Positions 35,595 to 47,150 of a stretch of 64,000 bases of DNA are shown here, one piece after another. Source of the stretch: Bradyrhizobium sp. ISRA430 (GTDB taxonomy: Bacteria; Pseudomonadota; Alphaproteobacteria; Rhizobiales; Xanthobacteraceae). The notes beneath the pieces are model-generated. The model saw only the letters and a list, made by a program, of their open reading frames with translations. It did not search any database and was not told where the DNA came from. The stretch covers positions 3,224,001 to 3,288,000 of the forward strand of contig NZ_CP094516.1 of the NCBI RefSeq assembly GCF_029909975.1, read 5' to 3'. The first letter of the stretch is position 1. Each line of letters begins with the position of its first letter. The position numbers and the translations under genes are program-made.

Positions 35595-37487
35595 TCAAAG
35601 GAAGCCGATTGATAGCCACGGCACGGCTGCGACGATCAGTGTGCCGATCAAGAGCGCAATCATATAGCCCACGATGGGTTTCATTCCCTCGTCCGGATTG
35701 ATGCGACTGATGGCGCAGGCCGCGTAGTAGCCGACGCCGAAAGGCGGAGCAAACAGGCCGATGCCCATGGCGAGAACGACCACCATCGCGTAGTGGACAT
35801 CGTGCATCCCGACCTGCCGCGCAATCGGGAACAGGAGCGGACCGAACAAAACGATGGCCGGGATCCCTTCCAGCACGCTGCCCAGGATCACGAAGCTCAC
35901 GATCGTCACCGCCAGGAAGACAGGTACTCCGCCGGGAAGGCTGGTCATGAACTTTGCAAGAGAAGCAGAGAATCCCGACTGGGTCAGCGCCCAGGCCATG
36001 CCTGTCGCCGCGCCGATGATGAGCAGAATCGCCCCCGACAGCGAGGCTGTCTCGACCAGCATCGGATAGATGCGGCGCCAGTCGAACTGGCGGTAGATGA
36101 AGAGACCCGCACAGGCCGAGTACAAGATCCCGATGGTCGAGACCTCCGTTGCCGTCGCGACGCCCTCGACGACGGCGGTCCGGATCACGAATGGCAGCGC
36201 GATGGCCGGAATCGCGATGACAAAAGCACGGCCGATCTCCCGCCCAGTCGCCCTTTTGACGTGGGACAGGTCCTCGCCGCGAGATCGCCACCACACGACG
36301 GCCGCGAGCATGACCGCGAGCACTACGCCCGGCAGCAATCCGCCGGTGAACAGCGCGGAGATCGAGACACCGGTCACCGAGCCGATCGTGATCAGAACCA
36401 GTGACGGCGGGATCGTCTCGGTCTGCGCGCCCGTTGCGGCCAGGAGCGCAACGAGATCGCCGGGCTTTGCCCCGCGCTGCCGCATCTCGGGAAACAGGAC
36501 CGGCGCGACGGCGGCCATGTCCGCCGCCTTGGACCCGGAAATGCCCGATACCAGATACATCGCCCCGACCAGCACGTAGTGCAGCCCACCCCGGACGTGG
36601 CCCAGAAGGCTGGCCAGGAAGCCGACCATGGCACGGGCCATGCCCGTCATCTCGATCAGGAGGCCGAGAAAGACGAAGAGCGGCACCGCGAGCAGGATCA
36701 GGTGGCTCATGCCCTCATCCATTCGTCCGATCATTACCACGTCGGGCGTGCTGGTGGTCAGGGCGAGATAGCCGACGGTGGCGAGGCCGAATGCGAACGC
36801 GATCGGCACTGCCGCAAAGACCATCGCTCCGACCACGAAGACGAAGAAGATCAGAAGATTCAGATTGCCAAGCGGCTTCAAGATCGGGCCCAGCAGAACG
36901 AACGCCCCGATGATGCCTGCGACGATCGCGAGCGAAGCCAGCAAGCTGCGCAGGCTCGCGATGCGGATGAGCCGGAGGACCGCTGCGATCAGCATCAGTC
37001 CTATCCCGATCGGCAACGCGGCCGCACGCCAGCTGTTGACGATCTCGAGCGCCGGCGTCGTGACATAGGCCTCGTCGGCCGCGAATTCATAGGCGGGCCA
37101 GACGACGAGCACGAGAAATGCCAGCGATGCCGCGGCCGCCACGACATCCAGGAACGCGCGAACTTCCGTACTGAGAACGCCGACGATCGCGGTCATCCGC
37201 ATATGCTCGCCGCGCCGGAACGCAATCACGGATCCGAGCATGGCGAGCCAGAGGAAGAGAATGCCGGCGAGCTCGTCGGACCAGACGATCGGCGAGCGGA
37301 ACACGTATCTGCCCACGATGCCCGCGGACAGCACCGCGATCTCCGCCAGTACGAGCAGTGCTGCCGGGACAGCGACTACGTGGCCGAGCACAGTGTTCGC
37401 TGTAACCACCCAACTGCGCGAGCCCGCTTGAGACTTGCCGGCCGCCATGCCGGCATCGACGTGCGGCGTATGGCTCATGCTGGTCAT
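35595..37487 (-). CDS. TRAP transporter, fused small and large membrane subunits (DctQM)
   Basis: 630 residues. Residues ~20-190 are a DctQ-like four-TM subunit (VWSDELAGILFLWLAMLGSVIAFRRGEHM). The remainder is a DctM large subunit with about 12 TM segments (VPIAFAFGLATVGYL, VPLFVFLGLLIEMTGMA, SGISGSKAADMAAVAPVL, GATGMAWALTQSG). The fusion is natural in many TRAP systems. ATG 37487 overlaps the dctP stop (ATGA). With DctP it imports an organic or sugar acid using the sodium gradient. Confidence 0.9.
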   Translation of the reverse strand: MTSMSHTPHVDAGMAAGKSQAGSRSWVVTANTVLGHVVAVPAALLVLAEIAVLSAGIVGRYVFRSPIVWSDELAGILFLWLAMLGSVIAFRRGEHMRMTAIVGVLSTEVRAFLDVVAAAASLAFLVLVVWPAYEFAADEAYVTTPALEIVNSWRAAALPIGIGLMLIAAVLRLIRIASLRSLLASLAIVAGIIGAFVLLGPILKPLGNLNLLIFFVFVVGAMVFAAVPIAFAFGLATVGYLALTTSTPDVVMIGRMDEGMSHLILLAVPLFVFLGLLIEMTGMARAMVGFLASLLGHVRGGLHYVLVGAMYLVSGISGSKAADMAAVAPVLFPEMRQRGAKPGDLVALLAATGAQTETIPPSLVLITIGSVTGVSISALFTGGLLPGVVLAVMLAAVVWWRSRGEDLSHVKRATGREIGRAFVIAIPAIALPFVIRTAVVEGVATATEVSTIGILYSACAGLFIYRQFDWRRIYPMLVETASLSGAILLIIGAATGMAWALTQSGFSASLAKFMTSLPGGVPVFLAVTIVSFVILGSVLEGIPAIVLFGPLLFPIARQVGMHDVHYAMVVVLAMGIGLFAPPFGVGYYAACAISRINPDEGMKPIVGYMIALLIGTLIVAAVPWLSIGFL

Positions 37488-38509
37488 GATAGCTGGCCCG
37501 CGGCTTTTTCGAGTTGCGACCATGCCTCCTCACCAAACTTGCCCTTCCAGTCGGCGTAGAAGCTGGTCTTGGACAAGGCCTGGCGGAAGGCGGCACGATC
37601 GACGTCGATGAACTTGAGGCCCTTGGCCGAGAGATCGGTGCGCAATGACTGGCTGAGCTTTGCGATGTCGGCGCGCTGATCGACGGCAGAGCGGTCGAGC
37701 TCGCGAGTCACGATCTCCTGCACGTCCTTCGGCAGGCGCTCAAAAGCGCGCTTGTTGCCGAGGATCCAGTAGCCGTCCCAGACGTGCCCGGTCAGGCTAC
37801 ACGTGCTCTGCACTTCGTAGAGACGCGCGGTCGCGATGATCGGCAACGGATTCTCCTGGCCGTCGACGACCTTGGTCTGCAACGCGGAATAGACCTCGTT
37901 GAAGTTGATCGGCGTCGGCCCGGCTCCGAGCGCCTTGAAAAGCGAGGTCAGCAACGGCGCGGGCGGAACGCGGATCTGGAAACTCTTCAGATCATCCGGC
38001 GTCCGGACCTCGCGGCCGGACGAAGTCACCTGGCGGAAGCCGTTGTCCCAGGCCTTCGACACCGCCAAGATCGGCGTCTTGGCGATCTGCGCCCGGATAT
38101 AGGTGCCGAGATCGCCGTCCATCGCTTTCCATACGCTGTCGTAGTCGGCGAATGCGAATCCGGTGTTCACGATGCCCGCACTTGGCACCAGGGTGGCAAG
38201 GATCGAGGACGATTGATTGAAGAACTCGACACCGCCGCTGCGAACCTGGGTCAAGAGCTCGGTATCGGAGCCAAGCTGATTGGCCGGGAACAACCTGATC
38301 TCCAGCCGCCCACTGGTCGCTTCCCGAATGCGATCGATTGCCTCCTGCGCCCGGATATTCACCGGATGCGTGGGATCCTGTCCGGTCGCAAACTTGTAGA
38401 CGAACTCGGCGGCAGACGCTGGGCGGGTCAGAATCCCGCAGAGAGGTACGGCCGTGGCCGCCATCAACAGCGAACGGCGGCTGATGCTTCCGGGCTTCAA
38501 GATGGTCAT
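37484..38509 (-). CDS. TRAP transporter substrate-binding protein (DctP type)
   Basis: 341 residues from ATG 38509, with AGGAGG 6 nt upstream. The twin-arginine-like leader SRRSLLMAATAVPL ends near ASAAEF. The mature part has DctP features: KFATGQDPTHPVNIRAQEAIDRI, LFPANQLGSDTELLTQV, the conserved Arg that binds the carboxylate in KSFQIRVPPAP, and NEVYSALQTKVVDGQENPLP. It captures an acidic substrate in the periplasm for DctQM. Confidence 0.92.
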   Translation of the reverse strand: MTILKPGSISRRSLLMAATAVPLCGILTRPASAAEFVYKFATGQDPTHPVNIRAQEAIDRIREATSGRLEIRLFPANQLGSDTELLTQVRSGGVEFFNQSSSILATLVPSAGIVNTGFAFADYDSVWKAMDGDLGTYIRAQIAKTPILAVSKAWDNGFRQVTSSGREVRTPDDLKSFQIRVPPAPLLTSLFKALGAGPTPINFNEVYSALQTKVVDGQENPLPIIATARLYEVQSTCSLTGHVWDGYWILGNKRAFERLPKDVQEIVTRELDRSAVDQRADIAKLSQSLRTDLSAKGLKFIDVDRAAFRQALSKTSFYADWKGKFGEEAWSQLEKAAGQLS

Positions 38510-38701
38510 GTTTTCCTCCTGATCCTGCATTGACATTGGCGCCGCTGCATCAGCCTGCGCTGGCGTGCAGCTTTCCGGTCTCTTCATTCACCGGCTCTCG
38601 ACCGCCGGCATTTGGACGAGAGCCATCGCTCGCCGCCGCAACATGCGGCGGGCGTTGCTTTTCACTAGAACTTGGCTTGATTGGCGCTTAGCGCCGGTGC
38701 A

Positions 38702-39712
38702 CTAAAGCCACTGCTTGATCTGCCTTGCGACCTCTGCGGTGGAAATCCCGTACCGGTCGTGCAGTGTCGGAAGTGCGCCGGCGTCAAGAAATTCATCCGG
38801 CAATGCAATCTGGCGGAAAGGCGGATGAACGCCTGAACGCATCAGGAGTGCGGCAACTGCCTCGCCAAGGCCGCCGATCACTGTGTGATTCTCGGCAACG
38901 ACGACAAGGCGCCTGGGCTTGCCCGCTTCGCGCAAGATCGTCTCGGTGTCGAGCGGCTTGATGGTCGGGACGTGCAGAACCGCGGCGTCCACGCGGTCGT
39001 CCTTCAGGACCTCTGCCGCCTCGAGCGCACGCATCGTCATGATGCCGGACGAGAGGATCAGGACGTCCTTCCCGTCACGGATCGACTTGGCTTTGCCGAG
39101 CTCGAACTTGTAACCGTACTCGTCAAGCACGACGGGCACCTGCCCGCGCAGTAGACGGACGTATACCGGCCCCCGATGCGCCGCGATCGCGGGCACTAGC
39201 TGCTCGATCTCATGAGCATCACAGGGGTCGATGATCGTCATGTTCGGCATTGCGCGAAACAGCGCGAGATCCTCTGCGGCCTGGTGGCTCGGACCGTACC
39301 CCGAAGTCAGGCCCGGCAGGGCACAGACGATCTTCACGTTGCGATCTTCCTCGGCGATCGTCTGGTGGATGAAATCGTAAGCCCGCCGCGAGGCGAACAC
39401 GGCGTAGGTGGTCGCGAACGGCATGAAGCCTTCGGCGGCAAGGCCGGAGGCGGCGCCGAACAGCAGCTGCTCGGCCATGCCCATCTGATAGTAGCGGTCC
39501 GGAAATTCCTTCGCGAAGATGTGGAGGTCGGTGTATTTGCCGAGATCGGCCGTCATGCCGACCACCTCAGGGCGGCTGCGAGCGAGCTCGACGAGCGCGT
39601 GTCCAAAGGGCGCCGGTTTGGTCTTCTGTCCCTCCGCCGCGATCGAGGCGATCATGGCTGAGGTGGTTAGGCGCGGCTTGCCCGGCTGCGGTGCCGATCT
39701 CACGGTCTTCAT
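38702..39712 (-). CDS. Transketolase C-terminal subunit (split transketolase)
   Basis: 336 residues from ATG 39712, overlapping the N-subunit stop (ATGA). The pyrimidine-binding domain has GMTADLGKYTDLHIFAKEFP and the catalytic Glu in YYQMGMAEQLLFGAASG; the C-terminal domain has VVVAENHTVIGGLG. It pairs with the 39709 gene to form a TPP enzyme resembling transketolase or the split transketolases of apiose-type pathways. It probably transfers two-carbon units from the sugar oxidised by the upstream SDR (inference). Confidence 0.9.
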   Translation of the reverse strand: MKTVRSAPQPGKPRLTTSAMIASIAAEGQKTKPAPFGHALVELARSRPEVVGMTADLGKYTDLHIFAKEFPDRYYQMGMAEQLLFGAASGLAAEGFMPFATTYAVFASRRAYDFIHQTIAEEDRNVKIVCALPGLTSGYGPSHQAAEDLALFRAMPNMTIIDPCDAHEIEQLVPAIAAHRGPVYVRLLRGQVPVVLDEYGYKFELGKAKSIRDGKDVLILSSGIMTMRALEAAEVLKDDRVDAAVLHVPTIKPLDTETILREAGKPRRLVVVAENHTVIGGLGEAVAALLMRSGVHPPFRQIALPDEFLDAGALPTLHDRYGISTAEVARQIKQWL

Positions 39713-40560
39713 GCCTGCCTCCCGGCTTCCAGCGCGGCAAGCGCGAGCTGCCATTCGTGCTGCTCGACGCGAATGAAATGGTTCTTCTCGCGCTGCTCGA
39801 GGAAAGGAACGCCCTTCCCCATCAGCGTGTCGGCGACGATCATCCGCGGCTTGGGCTCGCGATGGGACTTGGCCGCGTCGAACGCGGCAACCACGGCGTC
39901 GAGATCGTTGCCGTCGATGCGCTGTACGAACCAGCCGAAAGCCTGAAGCTTGTCGACCAGCGGCTCGAACGCCATCACCAGTGTGGAAGGACCGTCCGCC
40001 TGCTGATTGTTGACGTCGACAATGCCGATCAGATTGTCGAGCTTGTAGTGTCCTGCCGACTGGATCGCCTCCCAGACCGAGCCTTCGTCGAGCTCGCCAT
40101 CGGAGAACAAGGTGTACACCCGCGCCTCGGATTTCTTGCGCTTGAGGCCGAGGCCCATGCCGACGGCGATGCTGAGCCCAAGCCCGAGCGAGCCGCCCGA
40201 CATTTCCATTCCGGGCGTGTAGGAGGCCATGCCAGACATCGGCAGGCGGCTCTCGTCGCTGCCATAGGTTTCGAGCTCGTCTTCGGGGACGATCCCCGCC
40301 TCGATCAAAGCCGCATAAAGCGCGATGGCGTAGTGTCCGTTGGAGAGAAGGAAGCGGTCGCGCTCCTCCCAGGACGGATCTTCGGGCCGATAGCGCATCG
40401 CGTGGAAATAAGCCACCGCGAGGACGTCGGAGATGTCCAGCGCCTGCGCGATATAGCCTTGGCCCTGGACTTCGCCCATGCGCAGCGCATTGCGGCGAAT
40501 GTTGTAGGCGCGGTCCGCCAGCTTGGGCGCGTTCGTAAGCGTATTGGTCGGCGTTTCCAT
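39709..40560 (-). CDS. Transketolase N-terminal subunit (split transketolase)
   Basis: 283 residues: the TPP pyrophosphate-binding half. The thiamine motif runs from SDGELDEGSVWEAIQSAG to VDVNNQQADG, and the early His-containing motif is FLLSNGHYAIALYAAL. It begins 24 bp after the SDR gene and overlaps the C-subunit by four bases, so the pair should be made in equal amounts. No sugar kinase is seen in the operon, so the natural substrate may be unphosphorylated or made elsewhere. Confidence 0.92.
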   Translation of the reverse strand: METPTNTLTNAPKLADRAYNIRRNALRMGEVQGQGYIAQALDISDVLAVAYFHAMRYRPEDPSWEERDRFLLSNGHYAIALYAALIEAGIVPEDELETYGSDESRLPMSGMASYTPGMEMSGGSLGLGLSIAVGMGLGLKRKKSEARVYTLFSDGELDEGSVWEAIQSAGHYKLDNLIGIVDVNNQQADGPSTLVMAFEPLVDKLQAFGWFVQRIDGNDLDAVVAAFDAAKSHREPKPRMIVADTLMGKGVPFLEQREKNHFIRVEQHEWQLALAALEAGRQA

Positions 40561-40584
40561 CGATCTGGACCTTGTCTCGCTGGC

Positions 40585-41334
40585 TCAGTGGATGAGCATG
40601 CCGCCGTTGACGTCGATCACGGCACCCGTCACGTAGGCGGATAGATCCGAGGCCAGGAAGGTGTAGATGCCCGCGACGTCTTCTGCCGTCCCGAGACGAT
40701 TGAGCGGGATGCCTTCCAGGATCTTCGCCCTCATCTCGTCAGTCAGCTTGCCTGCGGTGATGTCGGTGCCGATCAGGCCGGGCGTGACGCAATTGACGCG
40801 GATCCCGCCGGGGCCGAACTCGCGGGCCATCGCCTTGGCGAGACCAAGCACGCCGGCCTTCGCGGCCGAATAGTGCGGGCCGCCAAAAATTCCGCCGCCG
40901 CGCTGGGCCGAAACCGACGACATGCATACGATTGATCCGGATTTCCGTGCACGCATATGCGGGATCACGGCCTGGGAGAGGAACAGAACACCCTTGAGAT
41001 TGACATCCTGAATGCGATCCCAATCGGCAGGCGAGATCTCCAGGAATTTGACCGGCTGCGTGATGCCGGCATTGTTGATCAGGATATCGACGCTGCCGAA
41101 CGATTCGATGACGCGGGCGACCGCCTGTTCGCAGGACGATTTGTCCGCTACATCACAGCCCAATCCGATGTGGGACTCTCCCAGCGACGCCGCAGCGTCC
41201 GCCGCAGCACCTGCGTCTATGTCCAGAATAGCGACCCGTGCGCCCTCGGCGGCGAACCGCCGGGCGGTGGCAAGCCCGATCCCGCGCGGCGAGGCCGCGC
41301 CCGAAATGATCGCCGTCTTACCGCTGAGCAGCAT
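40585..41334 (-). CDS. Short-chain dehydrogenase/reductase
   Basis: 249 residues from ATG 41334 (GGAGG 6 nt before it; an upstream ATG at 41349 is less well placed). Classical SDR: GAASPRGIGLATA cofactor motif, D36-region Asp in ILDID suggesting NAD, NNAG, catalytic Ser in CMSSVSA and YSAAK. It is the first gene of the SDR-transketolase-TRAP operon and likely oxidises or reduces a sugar alcohol or keto sugar. Confidence 0.92.
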   Translation of the reverse strand: MLLSGKTAIISGAASPRGIGLATARRFAAEGARVAILDIDAGAAADAAASLGESHIGLGCDVADKSSCEQAVARVIESFGSVDILINNAGITQPVKFLEISPADWDRIQDVNLKGVLFLSQAVIPHMRARKSGSIVCMSSVSAQRGGGIFGGPHYSAAKAGVLGLAKAMAREFGPGGIRVNCVTPGLIGTDITAGKLTDEMRAKILEGIPLNRLGTAEDVAGIYTFLASDLSAYVTGAVIDVNGGMLIH

Positions 41335-41444
41335 CAGTTCCTCCCGCAATTCGTTCTTTCTTGGTGGGGCTAGGAATGGCGCACGTGTGGGGCACGGACA
41401 AGCGCACAGTTGTCACGGATCGATGAATCTGGTTCACTTATGGC

Positions 41445-42341
41445 ATGCTGTCGAATGTCCCCATATCGGCAATTCGCGCCTTTGAAGCCGCGGCCCGCAC
41501 CGGATCGTTTCGTGATGCGGCGAATGAACTTCACCTGACGCCGAGTGCGGTCAGTCATGCCATCCGCAAGCTCGAGGGCACGCTTCGGACCGTTCTGTTC
41601 GAGCGCAGTGCGCGGTCAGTGCGGCTCACGCCGGCGGGCGAAAATCTGATGCGTCACACCGGGGCTGCGTTCGATCAGCTCCGCCGTGGCCTCGAGGAAG
41701 TTGCCGCGCGCGGACCGCAATTGGTGCGCGTCCACTCCGCGCCAAGCTTTGCCGCGCAATGGCTGGCCCCGCGGCTGGCACAGTTTCTCGCTGCTTACCC
41801 GAAGCTCGAAGTTCGCCTGGCCGCAAGCACGGACTATGCGCGCTTCAGCAACGATGATTTCGATATCGACATCGTCTACGGTCCGCCACGCGCCGAGGGC
41901 GTGGAGGTTGTGCCTCTCCCAGAGGAGACGGTCACCCCGCTCTGCTCTCCTGCTCTCGCAAAATCGATAAGAAAGCCGGCTGATCTCCTCGATCAGACGC
42001 TCATCCGCTCCGACGTGAAGCAGGTGCAATGGCACCAATGGTTCGCCGCCAACGGGTTGGAAGCTCCTGCGCTTCACGGCATGAGATTCGATAGGAGCTT
42101 TCTTGCGATCGCGACGGCTGCCGAAGGTTTGGGTGTGGCCTTGGAATCAACGCTTCTGGCCGAACGCGAACTCGCAAGCGGGCGATTGGTGGCTCCACTG
42201 ACCGGACGCGCCAACGATATCCGCTACGTCGGTCACCGCCTGATCTACCCGCGTGCCAGCCGACAGAGATCCTCAGTGCGAGCTTTCGCCGACTGGGTCG
42301 TGGCGCAACTCGGCGGCGGAGACGCCCGCTCCTCGCAGTGA
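41445..42341 (+). CDS. LysR family transcriptional regulator (GcvA-like)
   Basis: 298 residues. N-terminal winged HTH (AIRAFEAAARTGSFRDAANELHLTPSAVSHAIRKLE, about 10-45) and a C-terminal effector-binding domain with the GcvA-type pattern (VRVHSAPSFAAQWLAPRLAQFLAAYP, FDIDIVYGPP). Divergent from the SDR gene with 110 bp between starts, so it very likely controls the SDR-transketolase-TRAP operon in response to the substrate. Confidence 0.92.
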   Translation: MLSNVPISAIRAFEAAARTGSFRDAANELHLTPSAVSHAIRKLEGTLRTVLFERSARSVRLTPAGENLMRHTGAAFDQLRRGLEEVAARGPQLVRVHSAPSFAAQWLAPRLAQFLAAYPKLEVRLAASTDYARFSNDDFDIDIVYGPPRAEGVEVVPLPEETVTPLCSPALAKSIRKPADLLDQTLIRSDVKQVQWHQWFAANGLEAPALHGMRFDRSFLAIATAAEGLGVALESTLLAERELASGRLVAPLTGRANDIRYVGHRLIYPRASRQRSSVRAFADWVVAQLGGGDARSSQ

Positions 42342-42737
42342 GCCGCAGCTCTGGTCGAGCAACACCGCAATCAGACAAGTGAACGCCGCCTGGCGCCCCC
42401 AAGCTGTCTTCCCCGCGAGGTCGCTGCCTGCTCTTCTGGAACGTGCCGGCCAGGTCCGCATTGCACAACCCTGGCGATCTCGCAGGTCCGCCGCTAATCT
42501 GAAGGGGTCGTTGCTAGGAGCTTCACCATCGTCGCGGCGACGGCAGACCAGATTGTCCCTTTCGCTCGCTCTAACATCCTATTCTACGACGAGGACAGGA
42601 TCGACCTGTACCATTCAGATCTCCGCGCTGTATCGAATGGGGTGTAGTACAGAAGCAAAGGAAAAGTCGTACAGCAATCTGGCCGTGCGACGTCCGCCTG
42701 CAAAGCGTCGCACGAGACGCGCTTTGTTCTAACGCCT
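42342..42737. other. Gene-free stretch next to tRNA-Lys
   Basis: About 400 bp between lysR and the tRNA terminator. This is where an integrase gene would usually lie in a tRNA-integrated element; I see no integrase remnant in either strand. Confidence 0.5.
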
Positions 42738-42766
42738 GAATTAGAAAAGCCCTGCATCGGCAGGGC
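42738..42766 (-). terminator. tRNA-Lys terminator
   Basis: On the minus strand GCCCTGC-CGAT-GCAGGGC is followed by TTTTCTAATT, eight bases after the tRNA 3' end. Confidence 0.85.
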
Positions 42767-42773
42767 CTTGGGA

Positions 42774-42849
<76 letters not shown>

Positions 42850-43017
42850 GAAAGGCGGTCAAAGCCTTGCGAGGCCGGTCGTTTAGCAAAGCAGTTCGGG
42901 GATGGCAAGCGATGCGGCGAAGGTTTTCCAAGGCTTCGTCCAGAGCCCCCAAAAAGCGAAAAGCCGCTGGATTCCAGCGGCTTCGCGACGGCTAATTTCC
43001 GGGAAATCCCGGGCCGC

Positions 43018-43632
43018 TCAGAGGCGGCCCTCCCGATCGCTGTCCGGCCCGCCGTCCCGGTCGAAACGGTCGCCGCCATGGAAGCGGTCCATACCGTGTT
43101 CCATCATCCGGTCCATGCCGCGTTCCATGAAGCGATGGTGCCAGCCCCCCTCGCCGCCGCCGAACGGGCCCCGGTGGCGGGTCAGGACGGCAAGGCGCCG
43201 CTTCTGGCCCTCATCCAGCGTCTTGTAGAGCGGATCGGCGGCATCGGCGATCTTCTTCAGCGCCGCCGAGGTCGCACCCATGTCCTCGGCGCGCTGGCGC
43301 AGCCGGGCGACCGGATCCTCCGGCGTAGCGGTCTCCTTGGCGGCATCGCCCGGCCCGGCATTCATCCGCGCGTTGGCGCGGTCGATGCGCAGCTTGGCGA
43401 GCTCCCGCACGGCGGCCTCGACCGGCGGCCACAGCTTCTCCTGATCGGCGTTCAGCTTCAGCCCGGCATGGACGGCGGCAATCCGCGCGTCGACGAAGGC
43501 GGCGCGGTCTTCCGGGTTCATACGCATGTGGCGCATGTGCTCGGACATCCACGGGCGATGGAATTGGGCATAGACCGCGCCCGAACCGGCGATGCTGAGC
43601 ACGGCGATGGCGGCGATGGTGAACTTCCTCAT
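43018..43632 (-). CDS. Spy/CpxP-like LTXXQ-type periplasmic protein
   Basis: 204 residues from ATG 43632 with GAGGAGG upstream. A signal peptide (MRKFTIAAIAVLSIAG to AVYAQF) precedes an alpha-helical domain with AALKKIADAADPLYKTLDEGQKRRLAVLTR, the LTxxQ-like helices of Spy/CpxP chaperones. The C-terminus is rich in His, Met, Gly and Asp (GGWHHRFMERGMDRMMEHGMD), suggesting metal binding. Probable envelope-stress or metal-buffering role. Confidence 0.8.
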   Translation of the reverse strand: MRKFTIAAIAVLSIAGSGAVYAQFHRPWMSEHMRHMRMNPEDRAAFVDARIAAVHAGLKLNADQEKLWPPVEAAVRELAKLRIDRANARMNAGPGDAAKETATPEDPVARLRQRAEDMGATSAALKKIADAADPLYKTLDEGQKRRLAVLTRHRGPFGGGEGGWHHRFMERGMDRMMEHGMDRFHGGDRFDRDGGPDSDREGRL

Positions 43633-43760
43633 ACGAACCTCCTCTGGAAGGATGCCCGTGAAGATGGGCGCCGCCCGGCCCGCGCGCAACTTACAACTTG
43701 GACAGGGAGGCGCTCTCTGCGCGATGTCATGTGCAATCAGAAATCATTGGCAACAATGGC

Positions 43761-43796
43761 GAAGGGCTTCCGCGCGATCAGCGTGGAGGCCCTTCA
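43761..43796. terminator. Inverted repeat after dctP gene
   Basis: GAAGGGC and GCCCTTC bracket a partly complementary centre (TTCCGCG / GCGTGGA) just past the 43814 stop. T-run weak; possible terminator for the minus-strand gene. Confidence 0.35.
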
Positions 43797-43813
43797 TTCA
43801 TGCGTCATTCACG

Positions 43814-44815
43814 CTAGTTCGTCGCGCTCTTCGCTTCCTTCTGGAACTCGTCGATCAGCGACTGGCCGACGCGGCTTGCGGCGTCCTTGTAGACCGGCTC
43901 CATCGCCTTGCGCATCGCCGCGTCCTGCTCCGGCGTGAGCTTGATGATCTCGCTCTTGCCGCTCTTCTTGATCTCGGCGAGCGCGTCGTCATTCTCCTTC
44001 TGCGACTGCGCGTTGTTGAAGTCGGTCGCTTCCTTCATCGCCTTCGAAAGCTGGTCGCGGATGTCGGCCGGCAGATCGTCCCAGAACTTCTTGTTCACGA
44101 TCACGACGTAGCCGATGTAGCCGTGGTTGGTCTCGGTGATGTACTTCTGCACCTCGTGCATCTTCTGGGTGTAGATGTTCGACCAGGTGTTCTCCTGGCC
44201 GTCGACCACGCCGGTCTGGAGCGCCTGGTAAACTTCCGAGAACGCCATCACCTGCGGCAGCGAGCCAAGCGCCTTGAACTGGGCCTGGAGCACGCGCGAT
44301 GACTGGATGCGGAACTTCACGCCCTGATAGTCGCCCGGCGCGACCAGCTTCTTGTTGGCGCTCATCTCCTTGAAGCCGTTGTCCCAATAAGCAAGGCCGG
44401 TGATGCCCTTGGGCTCGAGCAGCTTGAGCAGCCTGGCGCCGAGCGGCCCCTCCGTCACCTTTCGGAGCGTCTTCAGGTCGGGAAGGATGTAGGGCAGATC
44501 GAACACCTCGAACTCGCGGATGCCGAGCGGGCCGAATTTCGAGTTGGACGGCGCCAGCATCTGCACGCTGCCGAGCTGAAGCGCCTCGAGCTCTTCCTTG
44601 TCCTTGTAGAGCGACGAGTTCGGATAGACCTCGATCTTGACCTTGCCGCCGGTATACTTCTCGGCGAGCTCCTTGAACTTCTCGGCCGCCTTGCCTTTCG
44701 GCGTGTCGGTAGCGACGACGTGGCTGAACTTGATGATGATCGGCGATTGCGCCAATGCCGGCCCGGCGAACGCCAGCGCCATGATCGATGCCGCAGCCCA
44801 AACAACTTTTCGCAT
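43814..44815 (-). CDS. dctP: TRAP C4-dicarboxylate-type substrate-binding protein
   Basis: 333 residues with a Sec signal peptide (MRKVVWAAASIMALAFAGPALAQ). DctP features: IKFSHVVATDTPKGKAAEKF, VYPNSSLYKDKEELEALQLG, the carboxylate-binding Arg in GVKFRIQSS, and FSEVYQALQTGVVDGQENTWSNIY. It is closer to C4-dicarboxylate binders than the 37484 protein. No membrane subunits are adjacent, so it must work with DctQM encoded elsewhere. GGAGG lies 5 nt before the start. Confidence 0.9.
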   Translation of the reverse strand: MRKVVWAAASIMALAFAGPALAQSPIIIKFSHVVATDTPKGKAAEKFKELAEKYTGGKVKIEVYPNSSLYKDKEELEALQLGSVQMLAPSNSKFGPLGIREFEVFDLPYILPDLKTLRKVTEGPLGARLLKLLEPKGITGLAYWDNGFKEMSANKKLVAPGDYQGVKFRIQSSRVLQAQFKALGSLPQVMAFSEVYQALQTGVVDGQENTWSNIYTQKMHEVQKYITETNHGYIGYVVIVNKKFWDDLPADIRDQLSKAMKEATDFNNAQSQKENDDALAEIKKSGKSEIIKLTPEQDAAMRKAMEPVYKDAASRVGQSLIDEFQKEAKSATN

Positions 44816-44980
44816 GCTTCCTCCCGCACGTCCCTAAGGGGGCACGGACCGCCGGCCCCGAGACTTTAAATTGAAGACTTGGACGCAGCATTATAGGGAA
44901 GCAGGCCTAGACGCTATTGCCTGTTAGCAGGGGTCCTCCTGCAAAAATGCGGTATCGGGTTTGATCGTCGTCCCTGCCAA

Positions 44981-45012
44981 ACAAAAACGCGGCGCCGAGG
45001 ACGCCGCGTTCT
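44981..45012 (-). terminator. leuA terminator
   Basis: On the minus strand AACGCGGCG-TCCTCGG-CGCCGCGTT is followed by TTTGTTTG. It sits 25 bp past the leuA stop. Confidence 0.88.
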
Positions 45013-45035
45013 CTTGATGTCTCGAAGCGACAGGC

Positions 45036-46598
<1,563 letters not shown>

Positions 46599-47150
46599 TT
46601 CAAATTTCCTTTTGAGCTTTCGCGCCGTTCAGGCCAGTTCTGGGCGCTTGAGGTGTCCGGTGATCTCGTACAACCCCTGAGTGCCCAGGCGCGTGGCGCC
46701 CAGCCGGCCCTCAGGGGCAGGTAAGAAGAAGCCCGTCAATAAGGAGGGTGGGCAGGCGCGCGGCCGGGATCGTGGCGGCGGCCGGAGCCACCTCCCCCGA
46801 AATCCCATCGATTTGGCCGCGAATCAGCATTGCCAGACCCTTTTGAGCCCAGGAATCCTCGGCCAAAACCATTGACGGTTCGTTGCCGGGTGGCTCGATG
46901 GGGCGTTTCTAGACGAGAAACGGCAGCAACTGCAACGCCAAAAGATGGTCAAGAGGACTGACCTAGTTGTCTCGGTGCCGGGGCTGGTGTCCCCTTGTGG
47001 TGAAATCAGGACCATAGGCCCTAGGGCGGAGTTTGGCGAACGTTCGTCACCTCGGCGCCGGCACCGTGCACACGATTGCGCGGCGTGGGTCCTGATCGTG
47101 GCCACGACGACTCTTGTGGCGGCATTTGGAATGCTGCTTCCCCAAACTCA

